Assembly (NCBI RefSeq): GCF_900090045.1
Contig: NC_041787.1
Coordinates: 124,001-188,000, forward strand
DNA length: 64,000 bases
DNA from: Plasmodium malariae
Taxonomy: Eukaryota > Apicomplexa > Aconoidasida > Haemosporida > Plasmodiidae
Reading direction: 5' to 3'
Positions 12,101-26,178 of the stretch are shown in pieces (position 1 is the first letter of the stretch; every line of letters begins with the position of its first letter). The notes under the pieces are model-generated. The model was not told where the DNA came from. It worked only from the letters and a program-made list of their open reading frames with translations, and made no database searches. Both the position numbers and the translations under genes were made by a program.

Positions 12101-14041
12101 ATAATGTCTCTATTCTTGTTTTCTAATAAATAATTACTAATACAATCTTTTTCCTGGCTCAGAAATATATAAGAAATTATTATATATATTAACATATTCA
12201 CTAATAATGATCTGATTAAGGAAAATAAAACTAAAACAGAAAAAAAAAAGAAAATATAAACCTATATGAATATTATATTAAGGTTTTATTCCTTATATAT
12301 TCATAGTTATCAAATTTTTTCTAATGATATATTCTGAAAAAAAAAAAAATATTGTGTTATTACATTTTATTTACCTTTTTTAATAACTTATGAAGAAAAT
12401 ATTTATTCAACATATTCACATTTAGCAATAATTATAATTATAAAAATTATTTTAAAAATGTGTTTGAATGTCATTAAGATGAACTAATTATAACAGTATT
12501 TTTATGTTGAACTTATAATGTGAGCATGCATAATTGTTTAAGTTAATTTGAAAAAATATATCAACAAAATTATACTGAAAATACTTCTATCCCATAAATA
12601 TCTTTTTTAAATTAGTTTTTATTTAACCTTTATACTACTACTTAAATGGGATATAAAATAAATATCTAAAGAAACATAATTACGAAAATCTGATAATACT
12701 TTTTTTTTTCTCATAATTATTGTGGTATTCAAGGAAGATAATATTTTTATTTTATAAATATATTTCTTTATAGATATCATATGGTTTTAACCAATTCACA
12801 CTTCACTGAATTTACAAATATATTTTTGTTGTATTTGAAATGTAGTTCACATCAACTTTTTCTTTGCCTTTTTAAAATAATTTTGTCATTCTATTAACTA
12901 TATTTTTATTTTAATTAATTAAAGTATATATTCCTTTTTTATAGATATATATAATAATATTAAAATGAAAAAACTAAAAAATCTCAAAATTACATTATGA
13001 CAATTATAAGACGCACAAAATAATATACGAGATTTCTTGTATGTTAAAATAAAAAGATATAGAGGAATTAAAAAGTCGGTAACTGTATCACGTTGGAAAC
13101 CACTTAAATAAATCAGATATTAGTAATTTTTTTTAAATAAAATTTCTTATATATAATAAAATATCTTTTATTTATTATATATTATATTCACTCATATATT
13201 CTATGTTTCTTACATTTATTTAAAATTAAAATTTTTCTTTATAGATTTTTTTTAAAGGGGAAAAAGAATGTGTATTATAATTTTTAATTGATCCTAAATG
13301 GGATAATTAAAATTCCATATGTGATGCATTCAAAACTTAGTTTTTTTTGATCAAATAAAAATAATTTTTTTTTGTTTTTTTTTGATAAGTGGGAAGTTAA
13401 TTGTCTATAAAAATTGTTTTAAAAATTAAAATTATATTATTAAATAAATATTTAAAGATAAATGAAAGCATAAATGTTTTAAAACAAAAAATAATTCTTT
13501 TTAATAAATATTTTTATTATATACAGTTTTATTTAATGGTTTAACAAAATAAAACTTTTTAAAATAGAAGTATATCATGCAATGTTACATTTTACATGGA
13601 GTATTATATTTATAATTCGCATATAATATTTTTTAATATTAAAAATATTCATTTTATTCTATGTTAGAAACTATAATAATATGACCCAAAACTTTAATTT
13701 AAGAATTATTTTTGCTATTAAATGTTTAATTTTTTTATAAAATTAACATAAAACTACAAATGATACATTAATATATTATGACTAGTTACTTTTTATATAT
13801 AGACAAGTATGCAATTTCAGACATTTGAATTTCACTTAATTCCAGTATTTCAGAATAGAATGGATATTTTTGAATCTACCAATATAATATAATTTCATAT
13901 ATAATTTAAAAACTGATGAGTTGCTTATTATTTGGATATATAGTTGCTCATTCGTCGAAATAATAAGTTTCTTTCATTATAATTCAAATTAAATTCTGTA
14001 TATAATTTATTTGTTTTAGTTATTTTTCATAAGGTTAATTT
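9159..14041. other. Gene-free AT-rich stretch
   Basis: After the PHIST 3' end I see no convincing gene. An open segment of about 33 codons on the plus strand around 10280-10384 is coding-like but isolated. A 9-bp perfect inverted repeat (GTGATAGCT at 11606-11614 with AGCTATCAC at 11645-11653) is noted without assigned function. The rest is homopolymers and random-looking A/T. Confidence 0.5.
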
Positions 14042-15492
14042 AAAGAATTTAATTATCATATCAATGATAAAGAATGTAATAACAACTCTAAAGATATATT
14101 TAATTCAGTGTATAACAAAAAAATAAAAGAAATTTGTTGCAAATTCGTTGCAAAATTGTTGTAAATTTGTAAAGGTTTTTAAAGATGTAACCATAATGTC
14201 GTATGTAAAAAACCGTGCACATCAAATCTCTTTTTTTTTTTTCGTAGTAATATAATTAATTAGGAAGAATATTAAGCACTAATTCGAAAAACATTAATAT
14301 TTCAAATGTTCTTTAATAAATTTTATAAATATAGAAAGCATTATTAATAAAGAGATAAATATATATATATATTTTTTCTCTCATTATATTTTATTTGAAT
14401 AGTTAAATGACTAGAAAGTAACAAAAGATTTGCACTGTTATTTTAAAAATTATAATAGATTTAATAAAAAAATCCCTTCTTTTAATGGAGATAAATGTTT
14501 GTTTCCTTATATATATATTAAATATATAGCGGCACCGTATGATAAGAACAGTTACTGTTTCTATGAGGATCGCTATTAATGTTTTAATTCTGACTAAATG
14601 CATAATCCGAGAAATCTATTAACTAAATTAAATAAATTTGATTCACATAATGTAAAGATTCAAAAATAAAGTTATATTATATAAATACGTTGAAACGATG
14701 TTTTCTCAGAATTCCAAATAAAAAGCTGAAAGGGAACAATTTGATTATATGTTAAAAAAAGTGCCTAAAAAGATTGTTTGATTAGAACAAGCTATTTATA
14801 CAAGACCCAAATCAAAAAGTAAAACTACACTTAAACATTTTATTTTTAAAAATATTAATTATAATGGAATCTCATATTCATCATGTCAATTGATTCAAAT
14901 GGTTGTGGAAGATTCTTGAAAAATATTAAAAAATCCAAACATATATCAAAAAAGGGATTTTAATAGTTCCGAAACATGAGTTAACAAATTATATAGGAGA
15001 AATTTTATTTCTTCAAGTATTTCACAAAAGACATAACAATTTCACTATCAATTTTCTCTATAGTACGATATTAGTTTCTTTAACGGTGGAAATTGTTTTT
15101 TCTTTTTTCATTTATTTCATATATAACAAAATGTTCATTTTAACATATAAATAACTTATGTTACTCTTAATACTTCATTGTGTTGCAAAATATACAATGA
15201 GGGAATAAATAAATTAAGAATTTTTTATATATTTCATTTGAATATTAGTTCATTATCTTGGGATTGCAGTTATGTTGAATAGTAAAAAGGAAAAAAAAAT
15301 TTAATATAAACATCCAAAAAATGATTCTCAGGTATTTTTAGAGGATAACAAAACATATAAATATATTAATTCAAGTAGGTAGCAGTAGTGCGTATCTTAT
15401 TGTCATGTATAAGACTCTTTAATCTAAGAATGAATAGAATATTATATCTAATTTACAAATGCAGTATTATGAAGCATATAAAGTAAGTTCTA
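14042..15492 (+). pseudogene. Scattered PIR-like pseudogene debris
   Basis: From 14042 a frame of about 40 codons stays open and reads 'NDKECNNNSKDIFNSVYNKK' then 'IKEICCKFVAKLL'. This pattern (Cys, then I-K-I-C-KF) resembles the helix before the YL block of PIR proteins. After a stop, the same frame continues with spaced cysteines to about 14229. Around 14740-14990 a second open but interrupted segment occurs, and around 15380-15490 a third, ending before a possible GTAAGT donor. Nothing intact remains. The pieces lie in the expected order on one strand, so a single decayed gene of about 1.4 kb is plausible, but the outer pieces could be unrelated. Confidence 0.33.
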
Positions 15493-15951
15493 TATATAAT
15501 TTTATTTAATAATTACGAAATAAAAGAAGAATGGAAAAACAAAAATAAAAAGAAAAAAAAAAAGAAATATTGAGCATACAAATAATCAATTCACTTGCAC
15601 TACAACTAATTCCTATAAGTTAATTTACATTGTTAAATTATATACATATAAAAATGTGAAAGAGATCATTAAACATTAGCCATTGAAGTATATGAACTTC
15701 GTGGGAAATTGTTTATAATATAACATGCATATATATTATATAAATAATTAAAGTATGAAAAGGTATATATATACATACAATACTAAAAAAAGCAAAATAA
15801 ATAAATTGAAGGAATAAAATAAAATTATTATATTTTAAGTGTAATAAAAATAATAGAAAAATTATATATTATAAATGGAAAACACCTTCATTTTTTTGTT
15901 TTATAATCTTATTCATAAGCTTTCTTGTATGCAATAGTGGGAAAATATTTC

Positions 15952-16158
15952 TTATTTGCTGTTACTTTTGGATATCTTTGTTTTTTCTTTTTTTGTCTTT
16001 ATATTTTTTCTGTTAAATTTATGAGTAATCATTTTCTGTTTTTTTTTTTTTTCTTTGCTCATTAATTTATTCTCCTTGCAATAATTATATATCAAGGAAA
16101 TGATGAACATATCCATGCATTCTTCAGGAAAATATATTGTTCTAATATACTTTTTCAT
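15952..16158 (-). CDS. Short lysine-rich hypothetical ORF
   Basis: An ATG-started frame of 68 codons on the minus strand. The N-terminal half is mixed ('YFPEECMDMFIISLIYNYC') and the C-terminal half is almost all Lys, Asn, Thr and Ser. No signal peptide or known motif is seen. It stands alone in a gene-poor stretch with no matched exon found. It may be a relic of an exported-protein exon or chance, since A-rich DNA readily encodes Lys-rich peptides. Confidence 0.25.
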   Translation of the reverse strand: MKKYIRTIYFPEECMDMFIISLIYNYCKENKLMSKEKKKKQKMITHKFNRKNIKTKKEKTKISKSNSK

Positions 16159-19100
16159 TATAGATATTGGTTACTCTAGTAAATTCAATATAACATAATA
16201 TTAATTAAAATATGCTTAATAAATTCATGTGAAGTTATATTTTATAAAATACCATTTTCGCATTTAAAATAATCAGTTAAGTATAGAACATAATATATAT
16301 AATAATTCATGAATAATAGAAACATACATTATATGAGATTATCAAAATGAAGAGAACGTCTAATTAAAGGAACTTAATATTACTATTATATTTTTACTAT
16401 AATTTTAACTTTATATTAATTCATATATAATTTCTTCATTAAGAAAGAACTGTCATAGTTAAGATTTTTAATTATATGAATAATTTGTGAACAAGAACAA
16501 TTTGTTTTCACTCTTTTAATCTTACCTTCCTTTTTTAATTTTTCCTGTATACCTTTTAATATGTGGTAATTCACTTTTATATAAAAGATCTTAAATCATC
16601 CATTCACTTTTGATATTAAAAATTTTATTTTTTGATTTATTGTATTATTATGTGATCCATTACATATAATATGCATCGTATAATTTTTGATATATTATTA
16701 GGAATAAAACATAGATTTATAATATTAAAAAATAATATAATAATATTTATAATTATAGTATATCTAAAATTGAATAAAATATTGCACATAAATACTATAC
16801 ATTATACATATTTTTTGTATATTTTATATGTATATATCTATTTTACATCATTCCTCAAAAACGTTAGTTTGTATCAATATTGATGTATAACTGTTTTTAA
16901 CATATAGAACACTACAATAATTTTAAAATCCCATAATTATAAAACGTTATATATAAATATTACTGTTTTGTAATTAAAATGATACAAGATAAGTAAAATT
17001 TATTTCTTCTTAAATATATCATTTCCTTATAATTTAGTAGTTAATTTTTTTTTTTTTTTTTTTCCTTTTTGTTCTTATTGTATTATGTATTCACCTCTCT
17101 CCCTAATTCAGTGAATTTGTTTCTATATCACTGTTATTAAAGTTATTTATTGATAATAAAAACCAATTTTATGTACCATTAGAAATTCTTCTTATTTTCT
17201 CATGTACATATGTTTTAATTATTAGTTATTGTAATTTTTTTTCATTCATTTCATTATATCAGTATTTTTATGAACTAATTAGTATCATTTAAAATGGCAG
17301 TACTTATGTTTCTTGTATTCATTTACAAAATCGTATTATTTCAAGATAAATAATTATCTGAAATATTTATTTATTTTTATGAAGAATTATTGAATTCAAA
17401 TAATTTATTTTTTTTATTTTTAACTTTTTTTATTTATTGTTATCACGGCTTCTAAATCAAAAAAATATTAATCTACAATATTAATGCACGCATGCATATT
17501 AATTATGGATTATTAAACATTTAAACATTTACCTCATTTTATAAAAAATATTATCTTTTTTTTCTTTTTATTTAATATAATATTTATACAAAACTAAAAT
17601 ATCAAAAATAAAAATATATTCATTTATATATTTATTTTTTACTTTTAAATAATGAAAAACAAAAATATATTTTTCTGTCTGGAATATAAAATGTCTATAT
17701 TTTTGCACACTTAAAAAAAGAATAAAGTACAACTCTTCAATTTTTCAATATATAAAAAAACGAACATGAAATTATCAAATTTGCAACATATAGATTATAT
17801 TACTACATTAAATAAATGTCAGTTCATTATACATTATATTTATATTCACTATGGAAATATAAATAATTTTCTTAAATATATTTATTAAAATATCCATTAA
17901 GTATTTTAATAATAAAGTAATAATTCATATATCATTCTGTATATTACTGTCACGAGTTGGTTATTACTAAGTTTGCACGATATTTATATTGAAATAGTTA
18001 TATAAAAATAATGATACAAAAAATTAATATATTTAGTGCTCTTATGTTTGCTTAATATTGTGCACAATAATAATACATCATTATTAATAATTATAGTTTT
18101 TCCCAAATCAATGAAAAGAACAGTGCATTACTATAAATAAGTACTTTCTAAAGTAATATAAAATTTTGTTCAAGGATAAAAACCTATAAAAACATAAATA
18201 GTAATAAAAGATACACTGTTAATATCACCACAAATATATAAAAAAATGTAGGCATAAAATACTTAAATTAATAAAACATTTTTACTAAATTTTTTAGAAT
18301 TTTATATTTAGAGAACATTATTTATCTAGATGAATAATTAGGTGATATAATATAATAGTAGTAATTACATATTTCTATTCGTCGTACATCAAGCTTACGA
18401 AGGAAAATTATCTATCATTTGTATATTTAAGCTATGTATTTGTAATAATTTAATTTTTAAAATTTCCTAATGTAATACGTAAAATAGCATTTAATAAATA
18501 TAACTTGCTAAATTATGTGAAATAACGTAATCTAACAGGTTAATTATATTTTTTATAGGTAATCATTATTTTTTTAATACACTTTAGAAACAAGAATATA
18601 TAAAAAAAAATTTACAAAGTTTAACATGCATCATGCATTATGGAGAATACAACGATATTTTTTAAAAGCAAAAAAAGTATTTATCTAATATAAGTTGTAT
18701 ATGTATAACAAAAAATATATTGTACAAATTAATTATGCTCTATATATACGTATCATTATTCAGTATATACAACTTTAAATTACATTTTTACATAGCATTT
18801 TATGGGTAATTTTTATATTATAAATTTTATTATTATTAGTTTCATTAACAAATGTAATTTTATATACTAAAAAATACATATTAACCAAACGTTCTCATAG
18901 TTGCAAATATTAACATTTTCTTGTGCTATGATAAGTTTATAAATATTTTATTATTTTTATAACTCTGTTTGAACATTATATATAATGAAAAAAATTAACT
19001 TTTTTTTTTTATATTATAATTTAAATCAAATATTTATTTTATTTTGGGGGATTTGTAAATAGTGATAAAATTTAAGTTACGGTTTTCTTCCTATTAACAA

Positions 19101-19874
19101 CAAGCCAATTTATTAATTATTTCATTATATGTAGAATATTTGTTTTATTTTTTGTTTTTGATATTGAATACTATATTTACAACCCCTTATATGCCTATTT
19201 AAAAGAATTATCATTTTGTATAATATTTGTTATATATATGTAATTTAATGAACATTCTAAAATAATTCAAACTCTCAAATAGCTTCGTCCTGTTTCAATT
19301 TTTGTAATAGTGATAAATGCATATTAATCTGATTTTTCAACATTTTCTATTTTATTAGTTTGTAATGTTCATGTGTATTCTATATTTTTTATGTTTCATA
19401 TATTTGAACTTTTAATAAATTTACATATAAATATAATTTTGTATACACTAATTATGATTAACTAATACGAAATATTTTAGGCACTCATCTGTTATGGTGT
19501 GCTGTAAATGTAATGAAGGATACATGATATTTTCTTGCATAGTAACTATTTACATAACTACATATGTTTTCTAATAAATCATGAGTTACTTATTCATATA
19601 TATTACATACATTTAATTTTTTTCTTTAAAAACTATTATGCAATCACGAACACAGTGGAATACCCATAAAAAATATAAAATATATTTTCTTGGAGATTAT
19701 GAATATTTAATGAAAACGTATTACTAAAAATAAACATAAACAAGTATATATATATGTGTTATTCATATTTGCTCCATATAAAATGAAAAAAATAAGTAAA
19801 ATTATCAATATAGATAAAAAATTCGCCATGATAACACTAGAAAAAGAAGATTTGTAAGTACCTCTTTTTTGTTG
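16159..19874. other. Gene-free AT-rich stretch
   Basis: No gene supported. Two small segments were noted. One at 19495-19572 (plus) encodes a Cys-rich 'CCKCNEGYMIFSC' run followed by a hydrophobic tail. The other, at 19783-19853, is open on both strands: on plus it ends in a GTAAGT donor, and on minus it reads as a hydrophobic helix ('FLSILIILLIFFILYG'). The minus reading would fit the C-terminal membrane segment of the adjacent decayed minus-strand gene. Confidence 0.4.
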
Positions 19875-20810
19875 TTAATTAGATTTGGATAATCCATGTA
19901 GTTGACCTAGCTTCACACATCCTTTTTATATTCTCCTCATAATGTTACGTCCTTTATAAATGAACTCATAGAAAGACCATTTCATGAATGAAATGCTTCT
20001 TCTTTTACATGTGAATAGATGAGTCTAACAATATTTTTCGCAGCTTTCATAAATCGTCCTTCTCTTTTTTTCGATGAATTTTTTTTAAAATTTCACAATG
20101 TGGATTTTTCAAAATACAGAACAATCATCTTTAAGTCAATTATATGATTCAAAGTATTTAACAATATATTCCTTATAATTTACACTGAATTGAAAATTAG
20201 TATTATTGATATATTGATCAACGATATGGTAATAAAATGAAAAATTCTACATATTTGCACATTTCCAAAAATATTCCTTAAAATTTAGATAAAAAATAAT
20301 TTTACATCTTTCCTTCCCATTTAAATCATACAATATACTAATTATATCTAAAAAAATGTAAGAAAAGTCAACATTTACAGATTTCTTAACTCTTTTCTTA
20401 ACGATATATAAATGTATCCAGTAATTATAGACATTCCAGAATTTGCAGTTAAATAAAGTTTTAATGTTTAACCTATAATTTTATTTAAAATTAATTTAAG
20501 TTTCAAAAAAAATGTATCTCTGCCTACATAACTATCTAAAGCTTCTATAAATTTATCGCATTTTCTATAATTACCGTAAGTTTTATAATTCTGATACAAT
20601 TTTTTATAATTTTAAAATGAAAGAAGATACGACATATAATCGCTCTTAAAATTAAAAGGGGGAAATGATATACATAAATGATTATTTTTCGAAAACTGTT
20701 TTTATTGCACTTTATAATTTGCATTATATTCAAATGATGGCATATAAAATAACATTTAAAAAAAAAATGATATTTCACTACGTGTTCCATTCATAAATGT
20801 CCCATTAACT
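19875..20810 (-). pseudogene. Decayed gene of unidentified family
   Basis: Reading down the minus strand from about 20810, coding-like sequence continues for over 900 bp but changes frame at least twice and holds several nonsense codons. The clearest parts are a stretch of about 80 codons with one stop ('KCDKFIEALDSYVGRD', 'LYLTANSGMSIITGYIYISL'), then about 100 codons with three or four stops ('DIISILYDLNGKERCKIIFY', 'FKEYFWKCANM'), then about 65 codons with two stops ('ISFMKWSFYEFIYKGRN'). Residue use is balanced (Trp, Cys, Gly, Asp), unlike random A/T translation. A hydrophobic segment just beyond 19860 could be its C-terminal membrane anchor. PIR, PHIST and CLAG/RhopH1 were considered, but I see no motif that settles it. 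Confidence 0.5.
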
Positions 20811-23800
20811 GTTTGTATAAAAAAGTATATATATATATATATTGTCAAATAATAATATTTCATGTTATATAAGTTTATATATGTATAAATGACAAGTTTA
20901 ACTACACATATTCATATGTACTAGCATTAATATTTTTAATTTTAAAATGAAATTATATATATTGCGATTCACATTACTACTTAATGTGGATTAATAAAAA
21001 AAAATTACAAGAATTTAATTAAGTTTATACCTAACAAATATCTTTAATAAGAAAAATAGGAAAATATATAATATTTTATAAAAAAGAATGAAAAAGTATT
21101 TTTTCGAAGATTTTCATTTATTTATATATTTTATATTTGTAATTACATTTTATTTTTTAAATAAATAAATTCTCTTTAATTTATATAATGCTTATTATTT
21201 GTGTAAAAGTCTATGCCTTTCTTTACTTATTTATAAGCTTAAGAAAGCAATACGCATGAATGTGATAATTAAATTAATTAAAAACGCTATTTTTAGATCA
21301 AGTGTATAATTAATTTATATATATTCAAACTTTATATTTTAATTAAAATAATTAGTGTTACCCTTTTATTATAATTTAGTTGTGAACAGTAAAAGTTAAA
21401 GGTTTGTTAATACACTATAAATGCTTTTTTCTTAAAATAACTAAAACGCATGTTAAAATAATACAGATTAAATTATTTTCTTTTAAAATTATGAAAAAAA
21501 TAATAATGTTCTATTTCTCTTTATAGTGTTAAAATAAAATTTATCAAATATTCCTCAAGTGTGTACAATATATCCACAATAGTTCTCTATTTAATCTTAT
21601 AAAATTTATAGAAAATTATTACTATTATATTTAAATCATTAAATCACCATTTATATATTGGTGTTGTTAAATATACATATATATATATATAGTCAACTAT
21701 ATTTATATATAATTATATATATTTTTTATAATGATCAAATTAGATGAAATGTAATATAATTATAATAACGATTTTAATATCTCATAATAATTTTATTCAT
21801 AATACATAATGAAGTTTCTAAAATTATGTTTTATGAATAATTTTTACGGAAGTCTTAATTTATTTTAATTTTTTATTTTTTTATTTTATTATCACATTCT
21901 GGAAGGATATAATGTAGGATTATTTTATAACCAACGAAAGTTTAGTAAATCTTATAAAAGTATAGATTTTATGAATACATCGCTTACAATAAAAATATTA
22001 TTAAATATAATTTAATTAAATATTCTTAATTATGTTCCAGAACTGCAATATTAAAATTTTTTTTTTAATTATAAGTTGTCGATGATTTAATATGGGAAAT
22101 TGTACATAGAATTATTTTACAGTGATATTTTTATACAGATGTTAATGCACGCCATAAAAAGAATATTACTGAAAAGAATACATAAAATTTTAATACAATA
22201 TATATAATATTATAAATTTTTTTGAAAATACGTCTTTAAATAATATTACCCTTTTCTATTGTTTTATTAATACTTAATTAAAATACATTTACATTCATTT
22301 ATTTTATTAACAAAATAAATAATTTCCAAAATTTATAACATTTTATGTATTCCTTTTAACTTATTTCGTTCGTGAATATATATACATATATATAATTATT
22401 ATTCAATTTTTTCTATTTTTTCACTAGATACTTGTCTCCATACACTATTTGATATTAAGTATCATTTTATTATTGTGGTTCTTGGATTTTTTATGAATGT
22501 TGATTATTCGGTTATTCGTTACTACTTCGTATTATTCATTTATATTTATAGTTCTTAAAATTTTACATGATTTATTTGAAAGAATTTTATGTCTGTTTAA
22601 TATTTTAAAACTTATTCCATTTTAAAAGAAAAATAATCAAAATAATTTAAGCATACATGCACAAAATTTATGATTTTATTCCAGTACAAAATATGTTTTC
22701 TTTTATTCAGAATAATACATTTTTTTTATCTTTTTGATATATCTTTTATATGAGCATAACATAATGAAATACATAATAAAGCATTTACCATGTACATACA
22801 TTTTATATAGATAAATTATCATTTTTATATAATTTTACATTTGTAAGAAATTTTTTAACTTTTATAATATATTTTTAAAAAAGGTTTTAGACTAATTAAT
22901 CATTCTATCAAAATTATTTTTATATTAGAAGGAAAATAATTTACAATATTAACGTATGCAATTGGAAAATAGATGCAATTACCATATGTTCAAATTGTGT
23001 TTTATCTTATCAAGATATATATATGTTTTTTGAAGATTTATTTTTATATTAAAAATACAGGACCAAAATATATAGTAATTCTTATAAATAAATATATATT
23101 TTTTTTTACAAATTACATATATATATATATATATGTTCCTTATTTTAAATAAATGTGTGTTTCGCATTCGTAAAAAAAAAATGAAAAATGTATTCTTTAG
23201 ATCTAATATAACTAAAAGCATATATAAGATATACTTCTTTTAATAAAAGATTTAAATTCTATACTTAATTATAGTTAATGTTGTTTATTGTATGCTCATA
23301 TATATCCTTAAAATTTGGATTACTCTACTAATTAACTTATTAAGTGAATTGTCATATATCAATAAAAAAAAAAAAATACTCGTTTAAGTATCATTTTTTA
23401 TTAACATAAAATATGTTCATTAATACAATGTGTTAGCAAAGCACATATGAAATTCTATGATAAAAGAAAACTAGAAAATAATATAAATGAAATTCACAAC
23501 TGCATTGTTTTTAATAATATTTAATGCTAAAATAAAACACAAATATTAAGAGTAATGAAAAACGTTTTCTCTTTGACATAATGTTAAGCACTATATTGTA
23601 TCAAAAAAAAAAAATTCTAAAAAATGAAATTATAGAATAAAATATAGAGTGTATTAAATAATAACAAAAAAAAAAAAAAAAAAAAAAAAATTAAAGTATT
23701 TTTATTTAAACACTAAAAATCTATTATTTACCCAAATAAAAAAAAAATTACAGTGCTCTTACCTTTTCATTATATTTCTCTTTGATAGATAATTATTTCG

Positions 23801-24508
23801 ATGAACCAAATATGCATTTTTAAAATATTTATATATCACCAATTTTAGTTTATTTAACAGCTGTATATAAAACAAGTTAAATGACATTTTTAATTCTTAA
23901 AAATAGTGAAATAAATAATTTTACTATCTGAACGATATTGTAGCAAAAATGTTCTCACATACGTTTTATAACTCATATAAATATATACATGATTTACTAT
24001 TATAAAAATAGAAGAATATTTATTTTTCACATAACTATTAAGAACCCTTATTTTTTCTAGTTTAATTTTATTTAAAAAAAAAAAAATATTTTTTACATTC
24101 ATTAACTAATTTATTCCTAGTATTAACACAATGATATTTATATATATATTTAAAGTAAATAAAAAATCTGTATTTTTTCATGTAATCATTATGATAATAA
24201 TTCATGACATTTTTTATTTTCAAAAGAAATTAATTTGTCGTTGTTTTAACATAATAATTCATTCATTTTCCAATTTCTAGTAACCTGGGGAAGAATTTTT
24301 TTTTTTTTAATTTCGATTAATCACGCTTTCAACATATCAACTAAAGCATACATCTTACTAACCCTAAAATAATATAGTAAATAATATATAATTCCAATGC
24401 TTAATGAATAATCTAAATTCTTAAAAATTATTTTTTTTCCTCCACGAGTAACAATTCAATGACTACTGAATCGTTATAATAACGTTTATATTACACATTA
24501 TTTTTTCA

Positions 24509-24552
<44 letters not shown>

Positions 24553-26178
24553 TATATGAATTATTCCTGAAGTTTTTTCATATTGAATATTATATACATT
24601 TTATCGTTATCCCTGCAAAATTTATTTTGTTAAATATACCAGCGAAATATTTTATGTAACGATCACTAAAATTAATTTTTTCTCCCATTGAATTATCATA
24701 TAGTTTGTAACTCTCACCTCCTTATATGTTCCATTACTCTCATTTTTTTTTTTTTTAAAAAAAGAATTTCCTTTAATTTCCTGTAATATATATTTCTTCA
24801 TTGTAACACTAAGATTATAGTATCTTTCATGTATGCACGCGATATACAAAGTTATTTAATTATATGTTACATAAAAATACCTCATAAGGGTGAATTTAAT
24901 TTAAAAAAAAAAAATGAAATGTGGTATTTCTTCCACTAATTTGAAGTTAATTCTTACCTTTTATATAAAAAAAAAAAATAATTTGAACAAAAGCAACACA
25001 TTCATGATTATGGAAAAAGCAAATATTATGGTGCTTTTAAGCAATAATTAAATTATAACTATTTAAAAATATTTTTTTAAATAATTATTACAATTATTTT
25101 AATGGAAATATATATTTTTTCCTGATAATATAAATGCACTTGCGTTATTATTATTCCCCATATTTAAATATTACATTCTTGAGAAAGAAAAAAAAACTGA
25201 ATTATTCTTATATACCGGATTAATGTTATATTATAAAAAAGTAATATACTATTTATATAATTAAAATTATAAATATTGATTATTTAAATTATTCTTTTAA
25301 ATATTACACTTCTGCATGTTCCATATATTGAATACAGTAAAATTAAACTGATTACAAGTACATTTTCAGATATATATTTATTGTCTCAACATAACTGGCT
25401 AACCAAAATGATATATAATGTTTAAAAATACATATCTATATTCAATTTTCTAACTGATATATTTAAGATTAAAAGAATAACATAAATTACTAGAAATTAA
25501 GATTTAAATGATAAATGAAAAAGTAATAGATCAAATAATATATATAATAATTTTGAATTTATACAATTATATGTAGAACTTTCCAAAGTATTCAAATAGT
25601 TCTCATATAATGCATATATAAATATATATGTATAAAAAATAAAAAGCAAAGATAAAATTTTATAGGTCTGTAATTGGTATATAATACTAGAATATCAAGC
25701 TAGATAAGTTATTATTACTCTGATAAACGAAAATAATAATTAATTCAGTATAACCAAATATATTGTTATATTGAAAATAAATTCGGATTATGCACATGTA
25801 TATTTTGATGTACATAAATATTATTAAACAAATTTCATTAAAAAGGTATATTTTATGAAATAATTATAAGAATATATTAACTACAATATATGTCACCAAA
25901 TAAAAAAAAAAAAAAAAAAAAAGAAACACTTATGTTTAATAAAATATTTAATTATGATAATAAAACATTTTAAAATAGCTAAATAGAGAATACAAATACA
26001 AAAAAATATTCTAACATATATAAAGTTTAATTAATAGTTAATTTATCCACAAAAAAGAATATATTTACATAAATTCACGTGACCATATTAAAATTAGGGA
26101 TTTTTGAGCTAACATCCTTTTTAGATTTAAAATTTTAGAAATCTTTGTTAATAATCCTAATTCTTCTTATTATATTTT
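20811..26178. other. Gene-free stretch with microsatellites
   Basis: No gene supported. Minus-strand frames at 22979-23221, 23890-24102 and 24652-24849 are I/Y/K/F-rich; the last is the most coding-like but isolated. An (ATT)n run followed by (TA)n lies at about 24508-24556, and poly(A) tracts at about 23666-23690 and 25903-25921. Confidence 0.5.

Noticed and set aside
19783..19853. Plus-strand first exon (MKKISKIINIDKKFAM...) with perfect GTAAGT donor
   Set aside because: No in-phase downstream exon was found, and the minus strand reads as a membrane helix next to the decayed minus-strand gene, which explains the segment equally well.
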